Part shown: piece by piece, positions 43,801-52,605 of the stretch
How the letters are laid out: every line of letters starts with the position of its first letter
Position numbering within the stretch: position 1 is the stretch's first letter
IMG/VR virus record: IMGVR_UViG_3300006077_000002
Span: 1-64,000 of that record
Direction: 5' to 3' (one strand)
DNA length: 64,000 bases
Source of the DNA: a virus
Position numbers and translations under genes: made by a program
Notes under the pieces: model-generated
The model's database searches: none
The model's input: only the letters and a program-made list of their open reading frames with translations
Told to the model about the DNA's origin: nothing

Positions 43801-44388
43801 GTTATTCATGTTAGTATCTCCAAGGAGGGTATCTGTTACAGTAACACTTCCAGCAGCTACACACATCAAGTTATATACAACTTTATTATTATCAACATAC
43901 TTTGTATATGATTTTTCAATAATAGTTGGATATATTCTAGCTCTACCATATAGAACTGGGATAGGATTTCCAAGTTTAGGTGAGTTTGATTTTATATTTA
44001 GATTGTATGCAACTGACCCAGATTCTGAATTCTTATTTTGGTAGTTAACCTCGTACTCTGTTGGAGGTACCTCGGCAAACTCTTCTATAATATAATCAAT
44101 TACCCAGTTAATAATCCACCCAACTACATAAGCAACTATTGCACCAGCAAGAGCTTCTACTCCTGGATGGTGGATAATAGTGTATGTAATATCTTTATCT
44201 GAAGAAAACGCAATATCATAGTCATCTAACTCTACTATATTACTGCCTTCAAATATGGTAGTTGGTTGTCCTTCAAATCCTTTAGGAAACTCTTCTTGTA
44301 AAAATTCTATAAGAGTACTTTGTGGTGCATCTAGAAAAGTGTAATCACTTGGATGCATAACATTTTTTACAACTTTAATCTTTCGCAT
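40894..44388 (-). CDS. Tail tip / central fibre protein (lambda gpJ-like)
   Basis: 1164 residues. The N-terminus has a hydrophobic segment (AGAIVAYVVGWIINWVIDYI) and then GNPIPVLYGRARIYP, the signature of gpJ and tip-attachment proteins. A long middle follows with the DALKLLATPAQMTIF and RDPYTFKEATVRHP segments, and fibronectin-type III-like C-terminal repeats (EATVTYSLSAAGAQQVVLIV...). It forms the tip that contacts the receptor and plugs the tail. It follows NlpC/P60 and L-like genes in lambda order. Confidence 0.85.
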   Translation of the reverse strand: MRKIKVVKNVMHPSDYTFLDAPQSTLIEFLQEEFPKGFEGQPTTIFEGSNIVELDDYDIAFSSDKDITYTIIHHPGVEALAGAIVAYVVGWIINWVIDYIIEEFAEVPPTEYEVNYQNKNSESGSVAYNLNIKSNSPKLGNPIPVLYGRARIYPTIIEKSYTKYVDNNKVVYNLMCVAAGSVTVTDTLLGDTNMNNLVSPPMISKILYQDSFDDIQQEINDTIDPDYNMRVYDCPTIHNLEVRQSPVVAKRSGTFSGNTLTFSAEDDGSFIDLSFVLIGSVFNVRDSIRNNGAYTVAAVDNLAHTITITTSFNLEPNNTTDNSNGKMSVSVSGNHVVTGIQYCEYNETFWAWNKRINPSGQARITFHISAGIFYNLRVIRNTASTKSCSNPPYQQGGENWLNQSIVSEGVNTESYGYLEETGFTIDLTTAYGPFEIINATQEASTYFEVDVVFPRGLYEANQTTGNLTPYTVDINFILRKTEPNGTVSNQFFTESITGTSKQAIRKTFRYRIPPQYGAPTEGLVATLKITRSPDSQSNYVKDDLVIEKVKAIVDKRIDTEDYGDITVLWTKTTSSAETSALNNQTINCWAEAPDKYVSDCIRDIYTRSDYGAGLPASDLIIQSTKDTVLYPSTHFTLGSFYTKEVDSVLKWRVYYNGFLVVDSTEPLIPNVGYPCIAIDSPYAGYFFGTPYTGLLNNYYKYEMLTEALRPNYHEAEFNGVIDRPMVVMDALKLLATPAQMTIFLDGPTVRGRIEEIQDIRSSLFNETNIVKDSLTISYLFNRNTTYDGQLVKYRDPYTFKEATVRHPIDAVNPQTRELVGCTDEAVALKSAKFTYNNQQLSTKTVKFSSDIQAMIPDIKDRIGVTHRFANWGDSAQVIHYDVINRTITLDDYYLSDSRGLAGQTSLVAIFRSPTGIASPEYNMTKISDNQIQFDDTTGLPNYLAVAEGSEQGAYLSLGITDHVVKDYKVLEVTSDGQGVYSITAGNYDTDLYTNPVKFLDFFAVSESVGEATVTYSLSAAGAQQVVLIVDGVSQGAITSGHVVTGLSPGDLHEFKLLASNLYGDIYSDTLIEPVMDVPSTFTSTNIVGGTGSVTATYARTASNDYAVDLYFENEISAEAQDIPSPYTHPFSITGTWNFKLVLRRKYEAVSASSEYSPNYSVTIT

Positions 44389-44734
44389 GGTAGTACCTTA
44401 CTGCAGGATATTTTGCTAGTATCTTGTCTAGTGGGGTATACATTACAGAAGGGATTGTGGCATGTATCATACCTCCCTGATAGTATACTCCAGCATGGTA
44501 AAAAAATCCCTCATCTCTACCTAGCATTATAATATCTCCATCAGTAGGAGTATCTACAATTTCAAAATCTTTCCAATACCTTTCATCACTAAAGTACTTA
44601 ACACTTGCTGTCAGTGATGCAGGAATTTCTAACCTATACGCTTTAGGTGCTAGTTCTGTAACTAGATGCCAGCAATGAAAGTGTCTATCATCATATGGTT
44701 TACCTATTAATTCTCCAGCCTTTTTAACATCCAT
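44375..44734 (-). CDS. NlpC/P60-like tail peptidase (lambda gpK-like)
   Basis: 119 residues. DRHFHCWHLVTEL carries the catalytic Cys at the helix start and FFYHAGVYYQGG the catalytic His, with DGDIIMLGR before it. This arrangement is the CHAP/NlpC fold of tail-tip peptidases such as gpK that open peptidoglycan during infection. It overlaps the J-like gene by 14 bases. Confidence 0.78.
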   Translation of the reverse strand: MDVKKAGELIGKPYDDRHFHCWHLVTELAPKAYRLEIPASLTASVKYFSDERYWKDFEIVDTPTDGDIIMLGRDEGFFYHAGVYYQGGMIHATIPSVMYTPLDKILAKYPAVRYYHAKD

Positions 44735-45222
44735 TATGCTACTCCTTTAAATATCCAAGCATCATAATTTCTTGCTGGAACTTTTATACCAAACAGGTCT
44801 GTACGTACAGCTGTTGTGGTTATTGTTGTTGAGGTAGCAGAGACATTTGCTAATTCAAGCGTTAAAATATCAGACTGAGGTCTGGGATTACCTTCTAAAT
44901 ATGAAGCGTATTTCAGAATAATTGGTGTATTAATATCTTCTACCGCTCTCTCTAATTCTGTAATTGCTCTACCGCCAACATCACCTATTACCAATTGTAA
45001 ATCTTGCTGGTTACTTCCTTTTGTAGGCGTAGTAACTGTAAAAGATGCAGGAAGAAACGACTGAGTAGTTCCATCAGAGCTTTCTAAAAGTAGCACTTCT
45101 GGGTTAGCTACTAAGTAGATAGTTCCAGTGAATAAGTAATGATGTAGTTCTATCACCTCTATAGCTCTAACAGCTATAGGGTTATTAACGTAGATGGACT
45201 TTAGCTCTTCTGAAAGGCTCAT
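44734..45222 (-). CDS. Minor tail protein (DUF1833 / gpL-like)
   Basis: 162 residues in the position of lambda gpL between the tape measure and the NlpC-type protein. It begins with a conserved helix (IAVRAIEVIELHHYLF) and contains TITTTAVRTDLFGIKVPARNY, both typical of DUF1833 tail-tip proteins. It overlaps the tape measure gene by 4 bases. Likely part of the ring joining the tube to the tip. Confidence 0.75.
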   Translation of the reverse strand: MSLSEELKSIYVNNPIAVRAIEVIELHHYLFTGTIYLVANPEVLLLESSDGTTQSFLPASFTVTTPTKGSNQQDLQLVIGDVGGRAITELERAVEDINTPIILKYASYLEGNPRPQSDILTLELANVSATSTTITTTAVRTDLFGIKVPARNYDAWIFKGVA

Positions 45223-48200
45223 CTTGACACTCCAAATGTTGATTGAATAGATGTACCGACAGGGCCAGTACCTCTAGCTATTCCAGAAGCAATTGAATTA
45301 GTAACAGTATCTATAATAAATTGGATATTACCCTCATCATCAGTTGCTGTAGTAACTTCTGCAGATGAATTATTTATAACTGAAACATTAACTACTGGAC
45401 TTTGAGCTTTGACTCCTAAGTCTCCGCCACTTGTTCTTGTTAGTGGGACAATGGCTTCAGGCCCTGCCTCACCCATCATACCTGTACCTGAAGACATTGG
45501 GAATAGCGTAGGGGAGCTTACAACTCCACCTTTAGCATACGCTGTAAGTTGGCTACCACCAGAAAAGGCATTACCCTTCTCATTAAATAGGCTTACAACA
45601 AAATCTCCAACAGCACTTCCAATACTGCCAGAAGCACCATCTCCCATACTTTTCTTTATAGCTTCAACAATCGGTCCCATAACTAGTAACTCTATAATAA
45701 TTCTATTTAGTGCAGTTCTGAAACCTTTAGCAGCATCTGCCCAACTATCAATACCCTCCAACGAATCAGCTAATGCTGAAGACATTGAGGAATTGAATGC
45801 ATCAAGAGCTCCTACCATTAATTTAGTATTTATTGATACTTGCTTAGCTTGTCTATCATAAAGTACATTTTGTTTTGCTATAAGTGCAATCTTCTGTTCT
45901 TCTGTTAGCTTAAATTTATCAGCCTCTATAGATAACGCCTCGTTAGCCGCCAACCTATTGGCCTCAATAACTTGTAGCTCTTTGGCAGAGCCTGTCATAA
46001 GAGTCATTGCATCTAATTGCTTTTGTAAAGATGCATCACGTTTATTATAATTACTATTTTGAGCAAGTGCTACCTGCTCTGTAACTTTAATTACATTAAG
46101 ACGTGCTTCTTCTTCTTTAGTCTTATCCTTAAGAGCTTGTAACGTAGATTTCTCTGTCTCAGCAGTAGCTCTAGAAACATTATGAATAGCAATAGCTGTT
46201 TGATATTGTTGTTCTGCTACAGTAATCTTATCATTTTGGTCAATAAGTGCCTGAGCATCTATACCAATTTGTTTAACTTTCTCTTGACTTGTTGATGTTT
46301 CTAGTTTTAATATACGGTCTTTGGCTGATAACTCAACATTTGCTAATTCAGTAAGATACTTAGCTAAACCAATTTTTTCAATAATGATTTTGTTAGCAGA
46401 TTCAAGTGTTCTGGTAATCTTATTGTGTTCACCAAGTTCCTTCCCACTAAGAGCTGCACTCTCTTGTTTACGAGAAACTATCTCTTTCTGTATAAGTGCA
46501 GAGTTCTTCTGAAGTGTGATAGCCTCATTACCATCAGCAAGCCCTTGAAGAAATCCTCCACTATCGTTATTATTTTTAATAGCGTTATACTGTTGGTCAA
46601 TACCTCTAAGCTGCTCATTAATCTGAGCAAGAGGTTTAGTATCAACTGCGAAGTCAAATAGTGAATTATCTTTAAAGAACTCTTTAGTTGCTGCCACAAG
46701 ATTACGAACATCTTGTGTTGCAATCTTAAGATGTCCAATAGTATTTTTACCTACTATTGGTTTTTTACTGGCACCATCTTTAGCTTGATTTAGGTCTGTA
46801 ATAGAGCGATTAAGAAATTTAATCTTCTTAGTAGACTCAACGATAATAGCTTGTTCTTCCTTAAGCCTTTTATCATAGAAGCCTGTTTTTATTTCTTTAC
46901 CCTGGCTCTTCAGATATGCAATACGTTTTGCTTTCATCTTTTCAAAGTGAGCAATTTGTGATTTAGCATCTAGGATAAACTGTGTATGTCTAGCAACTGC
47001 AGCAATTGCTTGCTTCTCAGTTAACTTATCTTGTTCTGCAAGTACTTTAGATTGATTTCTATATACTCCAGATTCATCTTCTAAAGCCTTCCGTTTATCT
47101 TCATGTGCTTTTTTAAGTTTAATTAATGAAGTAAGTTGTACAGCAGAAGTAGCTACTAAAATCTGTTCATCAATAATAGCTATCTTATTGCTTTCTTCTC
47201 TAGCCTCTGCAAGTTTTTGATGGGCTTTCCACATTTTAGCATAAGCTGCTGGACCACCATCTATGAGGGCAGCCATACGTTCAAGACCTTCAAACAGGCC
47301 TCTGGAAGCACCTGCTGCAGTATCCATTTCTATAACTAAGTCTACTAGAGTTAGTTTGAATTTTTCCCATGTAGCAACATATCCTAGTAGGATTTTATCT
47401 GCTGCTTTAATTCCTTCATGTGTACCATCAGTAAGCGTTTTGATATTTTCAGAAATACCTTCAGACTGTTGTCTTAATAGTGCCAATGAGTTACGCTGTA
47501 GGATATTCATACTTGCAGTTATACGGTTAAACTCTTCACGAGTAAGCCCTGCAAGTTTCTTACTTAGCCCGATAAGAGCTGCATTGGAACGCTCTCCACC
47601 AGCAGCTAGTTCAGCCTGGAAGTTTCCTTGTACAACACCAAGCTCTGTGAAGAATTTGTTAACACCCTTTGAACCATCAAGGAATGTTTTCGTAAGTGAA
47701 CGAATCTGTGTACCAATTGTTGATGCGTTAACACCTGCTTTGGAAAACTGAGTTGCAACTGCAGATACAGCATCAACTGTAAGTCCTGCAGCATCTGCTG
47801 CGGCCAAAGCGTAGTTTGAGAATGTTTGAATATCTTGAGTTGATAGTCTTGATTCATTAGCCATGAACGCAAGTTTATCTCCTAAAGTTTCAACAGTCTC
47901 TCCGTACTTACCAAATACTTCAAGGTAAGATACGATAGCCCCACTAGATACTTCAAGAGTATCACCAGTAAGTTTTGCTAACTTAATAGTAATCTCAGTT
48001 GATTTAGCTAGTTTGTCTTGAGCAACACCAGCACGTCCAAGTAGGATTGCTGCCTGGTTAATACCTTCAAAAGTACCACCATATGCTTTACCAAGACCTA
48101 TTAGTTGGTCTTCAAGCTCTTTTGCAGCTGGGATAGATAGTCCATTAATTACTGCGGCCATTGTACGGCTTGCAGTATCAAACTCTACAATTGCTAGAGC

Positions 48201-49304
48201 ACCATCACGAGCTGCATTAGCAACAGCAAATAGTCCTGCGGCTGCTGCAGAGTATTGTGCAGTAGTCTTTACTTTGTGAGCAAACGTAGTGTTACCACCA
48301 GTTCCTCCTCCAGGTCTAGGAGCACTATTTGTAGCTTGCCTACGTGCCTGAGCGTTTGCTGCAGCGGCTAGAGCAAGCTGTGTTTTAGCCTGTTGTACTT
48401 GACGATTATTCTCAAGAGCAATCTTATTCTTTATTCTTAGAAGCTCAGCAGCTTCTTGAGTAAGACGTTTAGCATCCTGAACAGTTGAATCATTAAGAAC
48501 AGCTTGTTTTCTATTCTCAGTATTTATCGCATGGTCAATTGCTAATTGTTGTTTTTTAGCTAGAAGTGTTTTATCATTAGCAAGCAAAGAGACTTTATCA
48601 AGACGTGCCTGTTCTTTATCTAAAGCAAGTTGGTTTCTCTGTGCAGTTAGTGTTGAATTATTGAGTCTAGCCTGTTGTGAAGCCAGTGATATTGCTTCCT
48701 TGTCAACTGCAAGCTGAATCTTCTTAGCTATAATAGTTGCATCATTTGCGATAGCTGTTTGTGATACTAGAGAGTTGCGTGCTTTATCTATAGCAAGTTG
48801 TGTTCTAGCAGTCTGTAAGCTTTTATCATTGGCAATTAGTGCCTGAGCTGCAAGGCGTGCTTTCTCTGCTGCTATCTTAGCTGCTGGAGAGTTTTTACGA
48901 ATCTGCTCTTCTTCTCTAACCTTCTTAGTAATATCAGATTGGGCTTTTGAGATTTCAATAAGAGAGACTTTAAGTTCTTTTTGTAATCTCTTTAACTTAT
49001 TCTTAGTCCTCTCTTCAAGCTTCCAGCCCTTAGCATTCCTATTACGAATTAGTTGTAGCTGTGCATCAACTGCCTTAGCAGCAGCACGAGCTTTATCAAG
49101 AGCTGCAGTATAACCAGCTGCACCATTAGGTCCTGCAAGTTCTTTAAGCTTATTTAGTATAGAAGAATAACGAGAGTCTTGCTTAGAGAGTCCTTTAAGT
49201 AAGTTCTCAGCCTCCTTCTCTACTTCTTTTGCAGACTGCTTATCAACAGTAAACACTGTTTGGTATTCAACCTTATATACTTGACCTGTACCTGTAACTG
49301 GCAT
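45219..49304 (-). CDS. Tail tape measure protein, 1361 aa
   Basis: The N-terminal 330 residues are coiled coil built of about six imperfect repeats of some 30 residues (LANDKTLLAKKQQLAID-like). Residues about 340-600 are the TP901 tape measure domain (AAGLFAVANAARDGALAIVEFD, AAILLGRAGVAQDKLAKSTE). Long coiled coils and a hydrophobic Gly-rich C-terminus follow (IIELLVMGPIVEAIKKSM). Its length sets tail length; 1361 residues implies roughly a 200 nm tail by the usual 0.15 nm per residue rule. Confidence 0.93.
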   Translation of the reverse strand: MPVTGTGQVYKVEYQTVFTVDKQSAKEVEKEAENLLKGLSKQDSRYSSILNKLKELAGPNGAAGYTAALDKARAAAKAVDAQLQLIRNRNAKGWKLEERTKNKLKRLQKELKVSLIEISKAQSDITKKVREEEQIRKNSPAAKIAAEKARLAAQALIANDKSLQTARTQLAIDKARNSLVSQTAIANDATIIAKKIQLAVDKEAISLASQQARLNNSTLTAQRNQLALDKEQARLDKVSLLANDKTLLAKKQQLAIDHAINTENRKQAVLNDSTVQDAKRLTQEAAELLRIKNKIALENNRQVQQAKTQLALAAAANAQARRQATNSAPRPGGGTGGNTTFAHKVKTTAQYSAAAAGLFAVANAARDGALAIVEFDTASRTMAAVINGLSIPAAKELEDQLIGLGKAYGGTFEGINQAAILLGRAGVAQDKLAKSTEITIKLAKLTGDTLEVSSGAIVSYLEVFGKYGETVETLGDKLAFMANESRLSTQDIQTFSNYALAAADAAGLTVDAVSAVATQFSKAGVNASTIGTQIRSLTKTFLDGSKGVNKFFTELGVVQGNFQAELAAGGERSNAALIGLSKKLAGLTREEFNRITASMNILQRNSLALLRQQSEGISENIKTLTDGTHEGIKAADKILLGYVATWEKFKLTLVDLVIEMDTAAGASRGLFEGLERMAALIDGGPAAYAKMWKAHQKLAEAREESNKIAIIDEQILVATSAVQLTSLIKLKKAHEDKRKALEDESGVYRNQSKVLAEQDKLTEKQAIAAVARHTQFILDAKSQIAHFEKMKAKRIAYLKSQGKEIKTGFYDKRLKEEQAIIVESTKKIKFLNRSITDLNQAKDGASKKPIVGKNTIGHLKIATQDVRNLVAATKEFFKDNSLFDFAVDTKPLAQINEQLRGIDQQYNAIKNNNDSGGFLQGLADGNEAITLQKNSALIQKEIVSRKQESAALSGKELGEHNKITRTLESANKIIIEKIGLAKYLTELANVELSAKDRILKLETSTSQEKVKQIGIDAQALIDQNDKITVAEQQYQTAIAIHNVSRATAETEKSTLQALKDKTKEEEARLNVIKVTEQVALAQNSNYNKRDASLQKQLDAMTLMTGSAKELQVIEANRLAANEALSIEADKFKLTEEQKIALIAKQNVLYDRQAKQVSINTKLMVGALDAFNSSMSSALADSLEGIDSWADAAKGFRTALNRIIIELLVMGPIVEAIKKSMGDGASGSIGSAVGDFVVSLFNEKGNAFSGGSQLTAYAKGGVVSSPTLFPMSSGTGMMGEAGPEAIVPLTRTSGGDLGVKAQSPVVNVSVINNSSAEVTTATDDEGNIQFIIDTVTNSIASGIARGTGPVGTSIQSTFGVSR

Positions 49305-49313
49305 TTGCTACTC

Positions 49314-50009
49314 CTATTTAGTATCTTCTGATTGTCCTTCATAGTACTTAGCAACCTCAGACATCTTCTGGGAAGCTACTATGAAAAATACAGTTTGATT
49401 ACGAATACCTCCATCTTCTGGAAGTAATGATTGGTTCCTAAAAATATATGCCTCCATTGCTCTGTTACTCATCAGAGTATCAACTAACCCTATTGGGCAT
49501 ACAGTTGATACTCCATCAATAGTATCATAACGAATGTCAGGACTATATCCCTCTTTATTAAGGAATGGACAGTTCCTTAATCTATCTAATTTTCTGGATT
49601 GACAGGTCTCACAGTTCCAACTTTTATCTGAAAACCTTGGGTTGTGTTGAGTGTATAACGACGTACTAAGTGTAGCTATTGACTCTGGTGTATACATTGA
49701 TATTTTAAATATAAACTCAAGTAGTTCCCCAACCATCTCTGCAGGAAGTACTGATATAATATCTTTAGGTTTAACGGGTAAACCTTTAGCATCTATAATA
49801 TTCCTATAGTCAACTATACAATATTCAAAAAGAGTTCTCTCAATAGAATTAGAGTGTACTCCAGAAAGCTTACTGATTTCATCGGATAGGTGGTATGTAG
49901 AAAGAAAGTGGTAGGGGAATGTACGAATTAAGAACTCAGCTGGAGATGTGTCTCCTCGCTGAGCCTCTGGAGTATACCAGAGTTCGGTATGAAAGATTGC
50001 AGGTAGCAT
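49314..50009 (-). CDS. Putative tail assembly protein with Cys cluster, 231 aa
   Basis: Located between the tape measure gene and the 136-residue protein that looks like a tail assembly chaperone, the place usually held by the frameshifted chaperone partner. It has its own ATG five bases after the upstream stop, and no slippery heptamer leads into it. NCETCQSRKLDRLRNCPFL and VCPIGL form a four-cysteine cluster probably binding zinc or iron-sulfur, unusual for a chaperone. Confidence 0.6.
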   Translation of the reverse strand: MLPAIFHTELWYTPEAQRGDTSPAEFLIRTFPYHFLSTYHLSDEISKLSGVHSNSIERTLFEYCIVDYRNIIDAKGLPVKPKDIISVLPAEMVGELLEFIFKISMYTPESIATLSTSLYTQHNPRFSDKSWNCETCQSRKLDRLRNCPFLNKEGYSPDIRYDTIDGVSTVCPIGLVDTLMSNRAMEAYIFRNQSLLPEDGGIRNQTVFFIVASQKMSEVAKYYEGQSEDTK

Positions 50010-50014
50010 TGGAG

Positions 50015-50425
50015 CTACTCTTCAACGTCTGCAAAAAACAATTGGAATGTAGATGGGTCTCTACTAATTGCTGAGATTGCGTTTGAGATTTCAGTAATCA
50101 TGTCTGAAGGAATAATTCCAACTGACTCTGCTGCTGCTTCTCCGCTGATATCTTTTACCAGCACATGCTCTTTGCCATCATCATCATTAATGTTTTCCCA
50201 AGAGACGAGAGTCTTTTGAACAACTTTGAATGAGTATGAACCTGACGCAAGGAACATTGTATCTTCACCTTTTTTAACTACTACTTCATCTTCAAGTAAC
50301 AATAGGTCACGAGAATCAAGAGGTTTAAGATATACTGTGAATGGGTTTTCTTGGCCCTTCTGAGAAGAAGGGATAAACTTATGTCCACCTTGTGGAGCTG
50401 AATTAACTACTAATGCCATGAGCAT
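50015..50425 (-). CDS. Putative tail assembly chaperone, 136 aa
   Basis: Small acidic protein just after the tail tube gene, with FTVYLKPLDSRDLLLLEDEV near residue 29-48 resembling the first tail assembly chaperones of siphophages. It ends at TAG 50015-50017, six bases before the next start. The start might be the internal ATG two codons later (MALVVNSAPQGG). Role inferred mainly from gene order. Confidence 0.55.
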   Translation of the reverse strand: MLMALVVNSAPQGGHKFIPSSQKGQENPFTVYLKPLDSRDLLLLEDEVVVKKGEDTMFLASGSYSFKVVQKTLVSWENINDDDGKEHVLVKDISGEAAAESVGIIPSDMITEISNAISAISRDPSTFQLFFADVEE

Positions 50426-50464
50426 TCCTTTTATTGTAATACTATATTTTTGTATAGCTTAAGT

Positions 50465-50484
50465 GGTAGGCCCGAAGGCTTACC
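50465..50484 (-). terminator. UUCG-type hairpin downstream of the tail tube gene
   Basis: On the leftward transcript GGTAAGCC-TTCG-GGCCTACC forms an 8 bp stem (one G-U) closed by the extra-stable UUCG tetraloop, with a further CTTA/TAAG pairing outside. It lies between the tail tube stop (50491) and the chaperone start (50425). It probably trims or partially terminates transcription so that the abundant tube protein is made in excess. Confidence 0.6.
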
Positions 50485-50490
50485 TATAAG

Positions 50491-51645
50491 TTATACTGTT
50501 GGGAAGTAAACTGTAATTGTACGCTCGTTACCAACACAGTCAGGTGACTCAGCTTCAAAAGAAACCTCGTCGTATAAGATACCTGCATCATCAGTACGAG
50601 TTACTGTTACAAATTTCATTTGTGGAATATAAACACCACAAAGGATAGGAGCACCAGCATTACCGTCACGAAGTTCTAAACTGAACTCTCCACGGACAGA
50701 GTTAAGAAGAGCATCAAAATTTGTTGTACCAACGTACTCAGTTTTGAATGTTCCACTTACAACTTTTTCTGTACCAACTTTGTTAGTGATACCATCAGTT
50801 GTAATACTAAGGATATCAGTGTTAGTTGTAGCAACATCTACTGCCAAGTCTTGAGCCGTATAAGGAACTCCAAGAATTGTAACAACAGCATTCTTACCAA
50901 TTACTGGAGTAAGAATATCACAGTCAAGGTTAATTGCTGGTGCTGGAGTAGTTGTTCCAGAACCTGCACCTGCAACTGAGAAGTCAGCAGTAGCAATACC
51001 ACCAACTGGGAAAGCCAGTGCAGCAGTCTCAATCATACAACCACGATAGTCATAATCAATGTTATCGCCAGCAGTAGGCTTTAGGTGCTCACGGATAAGA
51101 AGTGATTTTACTTCAGTATCTGGGCGAGGCAAGATGAATGAAAGAACACCACTTGCTGATTCTCCACCTGTAGGAACTGCAGAAAGTGCTGGAGTTACAA
51201 CCAAGTCGTTAGTAGAAACTGAAACAACTTGTACATACTCTTTAGCACCACCAACAGTTACCTCAAGCATCTGACCACCAACGATACCAGTAGCATCAGT
51301 TAGTGTAAAGTTACTACCATCAACAGCACTTGCGATAGTTGTTGCAGTTGTGCTTGGAAGCTCAACACCAATACCATTTTTGTATAGGAGTTCAGCGTTA
51401 AGTACACCACCTACTAGACCTGAAATCTCAGTAGTAATATTTCCTGAGCTAGTTTCTTGTCCAGCAATAGATGCTAGTTTAACGAGTGAGTTACGAATAA
51501 CTGAGCGTTCAATTTGTTCGATATCAATCGAAATATCTCCAGCTGTGTAATCAAAATAGTCTGCGTCTGTAATGACGGTTGCTGGGTCTGCGTATGTTGC
51601 CTCTTCTTGAGCGGCGAGGCTTCGGCCTTTAGTTAAGAAAGCTAT
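50491..51645 (-). CDS. Major tail tube protein, ATA start
   Basis: 384 residues if started at the ATA codon at 51645-51643, which follows AAAGGA at six bases. The N-terminus then reads (M)AFLTKGRSLAAQEEATYAD, a normal tube-protein start. The frame is open up to a stop at 51712-51714 with no ATG, GTG or TTG before an internal ATG at 51270, which would remove 125 residues including conserved sequence. Beta-rich protein with GGVLNAELLYKNG and a C-terminal domain. Gene order (between tail terminator and chaperone) supports the major tail protein. Confidence 0.75.
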   Translation of the reverse strand: MAFLTKGRSLAAQEEATYADPATVITDADYFDYTAGDISIDIEQIERSVIRNSLVKLASIAGQETSSGNITTEISGLVGGVLNAELLYKNGIGVELPSTTATTIASAVDGSNFTLTDATGIVGGQMLEVTVGGAKEYVQVVSVSTNDLVVTPALSAVPTGGESASGVLSFILPRPDTEVKSLLIREHLKPTAGDNIDYDYRGCMIETAALAFPVGGIATADFSVAGAGSGTTTPAPAINLDCDILTPVIGKNAVVTILGVPYTAQDLAVDVATTNTDILSITTDGITNKVGTEKVVSGTFKTEYVGTTNFDALLNSVRGEFSLELRDGNAGAPILCGVYIPQMKFVTVTRTDDAGILYDEVSFEAESPDCVGNERTITVYFPTV

Positions 51646-51691
51646 GATAAGTCCTTTAAGTTTATATTGGGGATGGGTAGGCCCTAAGGCA

Positions 51692-52117
51692 TCAGGTACA
51701 TGGGTCCATTTTTACACGGACTTCAAGTACGATTGTGGCTCCACGTACGGGTGCCATCTCAGCATGGTCATAGTTAACAGATACAATATCTCTATCAACT
51801 ATATATTTCCAAATTTTGTTGTCATTTAAGATAGATGACTCAAGAGAGTCTACAATATCCATAAGAACTAAATTATCTTCACCAACATTGGCAGCAACAT
51901 AGACACTAAATAACATAGTTCTTAGGTATCCAGCCCTGCCAGCAGAGTTTGAGTCAAGTGTAAATACAACTGTCTCAAGGGTAACATCTACTGCAAGGTC
52001 TTCAGTAAGTTCTGAAAGTGGAGTAATATCATTCACAGTTACTTTAGGTTGTTGTGAGCTTGCCGAAATTAATTGGGAAAGCTCTTCAATAATTTGTCTA
52101 GTAAGTTGTGTACTCAT
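51692..52117 (-). CDS. Tail terminator / completion protein, 141 aa
   Basis: 141 residues between the head-tail connector block and the tail tube gene. The layout begins with a helix (QLTRQIIEELSQLISASS) and continues with alternating strands such as DVTLETVVFTLDSN and GATIVLEVRVKMD, typical of gpU-type tail terminators. It overlaps the preceding gene by 4 bases. Confidence 0.6.
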   Translation of the reverse strand: MSTQLTRQIIEELSQLISASSQQPKVTVNDITPLSELTEDLAVDVTLETVVFTLDSNSAGRAGYLRTMLFSVYVAANVGEDNLVLMDIVDSLESSILNDNKIWKYIVDRDIVSVNYDHAEMAPVRGATIVLEVRVKMDPCT

Positions 52118-52605
52118 TCAAATCCTCCATACTGAAGTCCCTCAACAGGTTGTAGAAGTTTCTCTACTCGTTTGCTAAGTTCCTTATAAATTTTCTGCTT
52201 AAAGTTAAAGAACCTACCTTGGATGTTATCATTATGATATTCTCCATAGTTAAAATCTCTTACAGTAAATGGCACAAACTCAGCGTATGCACCTGCTTTA
52301 ACTATTGGGTGAGTTCCACTTTTAGAAACTCGTGTATATGTTCTATGACCCAATGACCTCTCAAGGAGTCCAGAACATCTACCAGGGTACCCACCTGATG
52401 CTGAGTTCTGTGGACCATTCTTAGTTGCACAAGGGCTACTTAGTTTTACCTTAGCCCACTGTCTCCATAACGCAGCAGAGGAAGCTAATTGAGAACGAAG
52501 TTTAAGAGCATATTTTTTGGCTACACCTACATTAACTGCTTCCGCAATATCTAATAGCGTTTTACCTTTACCTATCTTTGTCTTCTTCTCAAAATGCATT
52601 AACAT
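52114..52605 (-). CDS. Head-tail joining protein (HK97 gp10-like), 163 aa
   Basis: Basic protein with a helical start (FEKKTKIGKGKTLLDIAEAVNV) and a C-terminal part with AGAYAEFVPFTVRDFNYGEY, fitting HK97 gp10-like neck proteins. A second ATG two codons later (MHFEKKTK) may be the true start. Coupled by overlap to both neighbours. Assignment relies chiefly on the conserved order of connector genes. Confidence 0.55.
   Translation of the reverse strand: MLMHFEKKTKIGKGKTLLDIAEAVNVGVAKKYALKLRSQLASSAALWRQWAKVKLSSPCATKNGPQNSASGGYPGRCSGLLERSLGHRTYTRVSKSGTHPIVKAGAYAEFVPFTVRDFNYGEYHNDNIQGRFFNFKQKIYKELSKRVEKLLQPVEGLQYGGFE

Noticed and set aside
50009-50060. -1 programmed frameshift joining the two tail assembly genes
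   Set aside because: A T6 run is present (CAATTGTTTTTTGCA on the - strand), but the -1 frame meets TGA before the downstream gene, and that gene has its own ATG.
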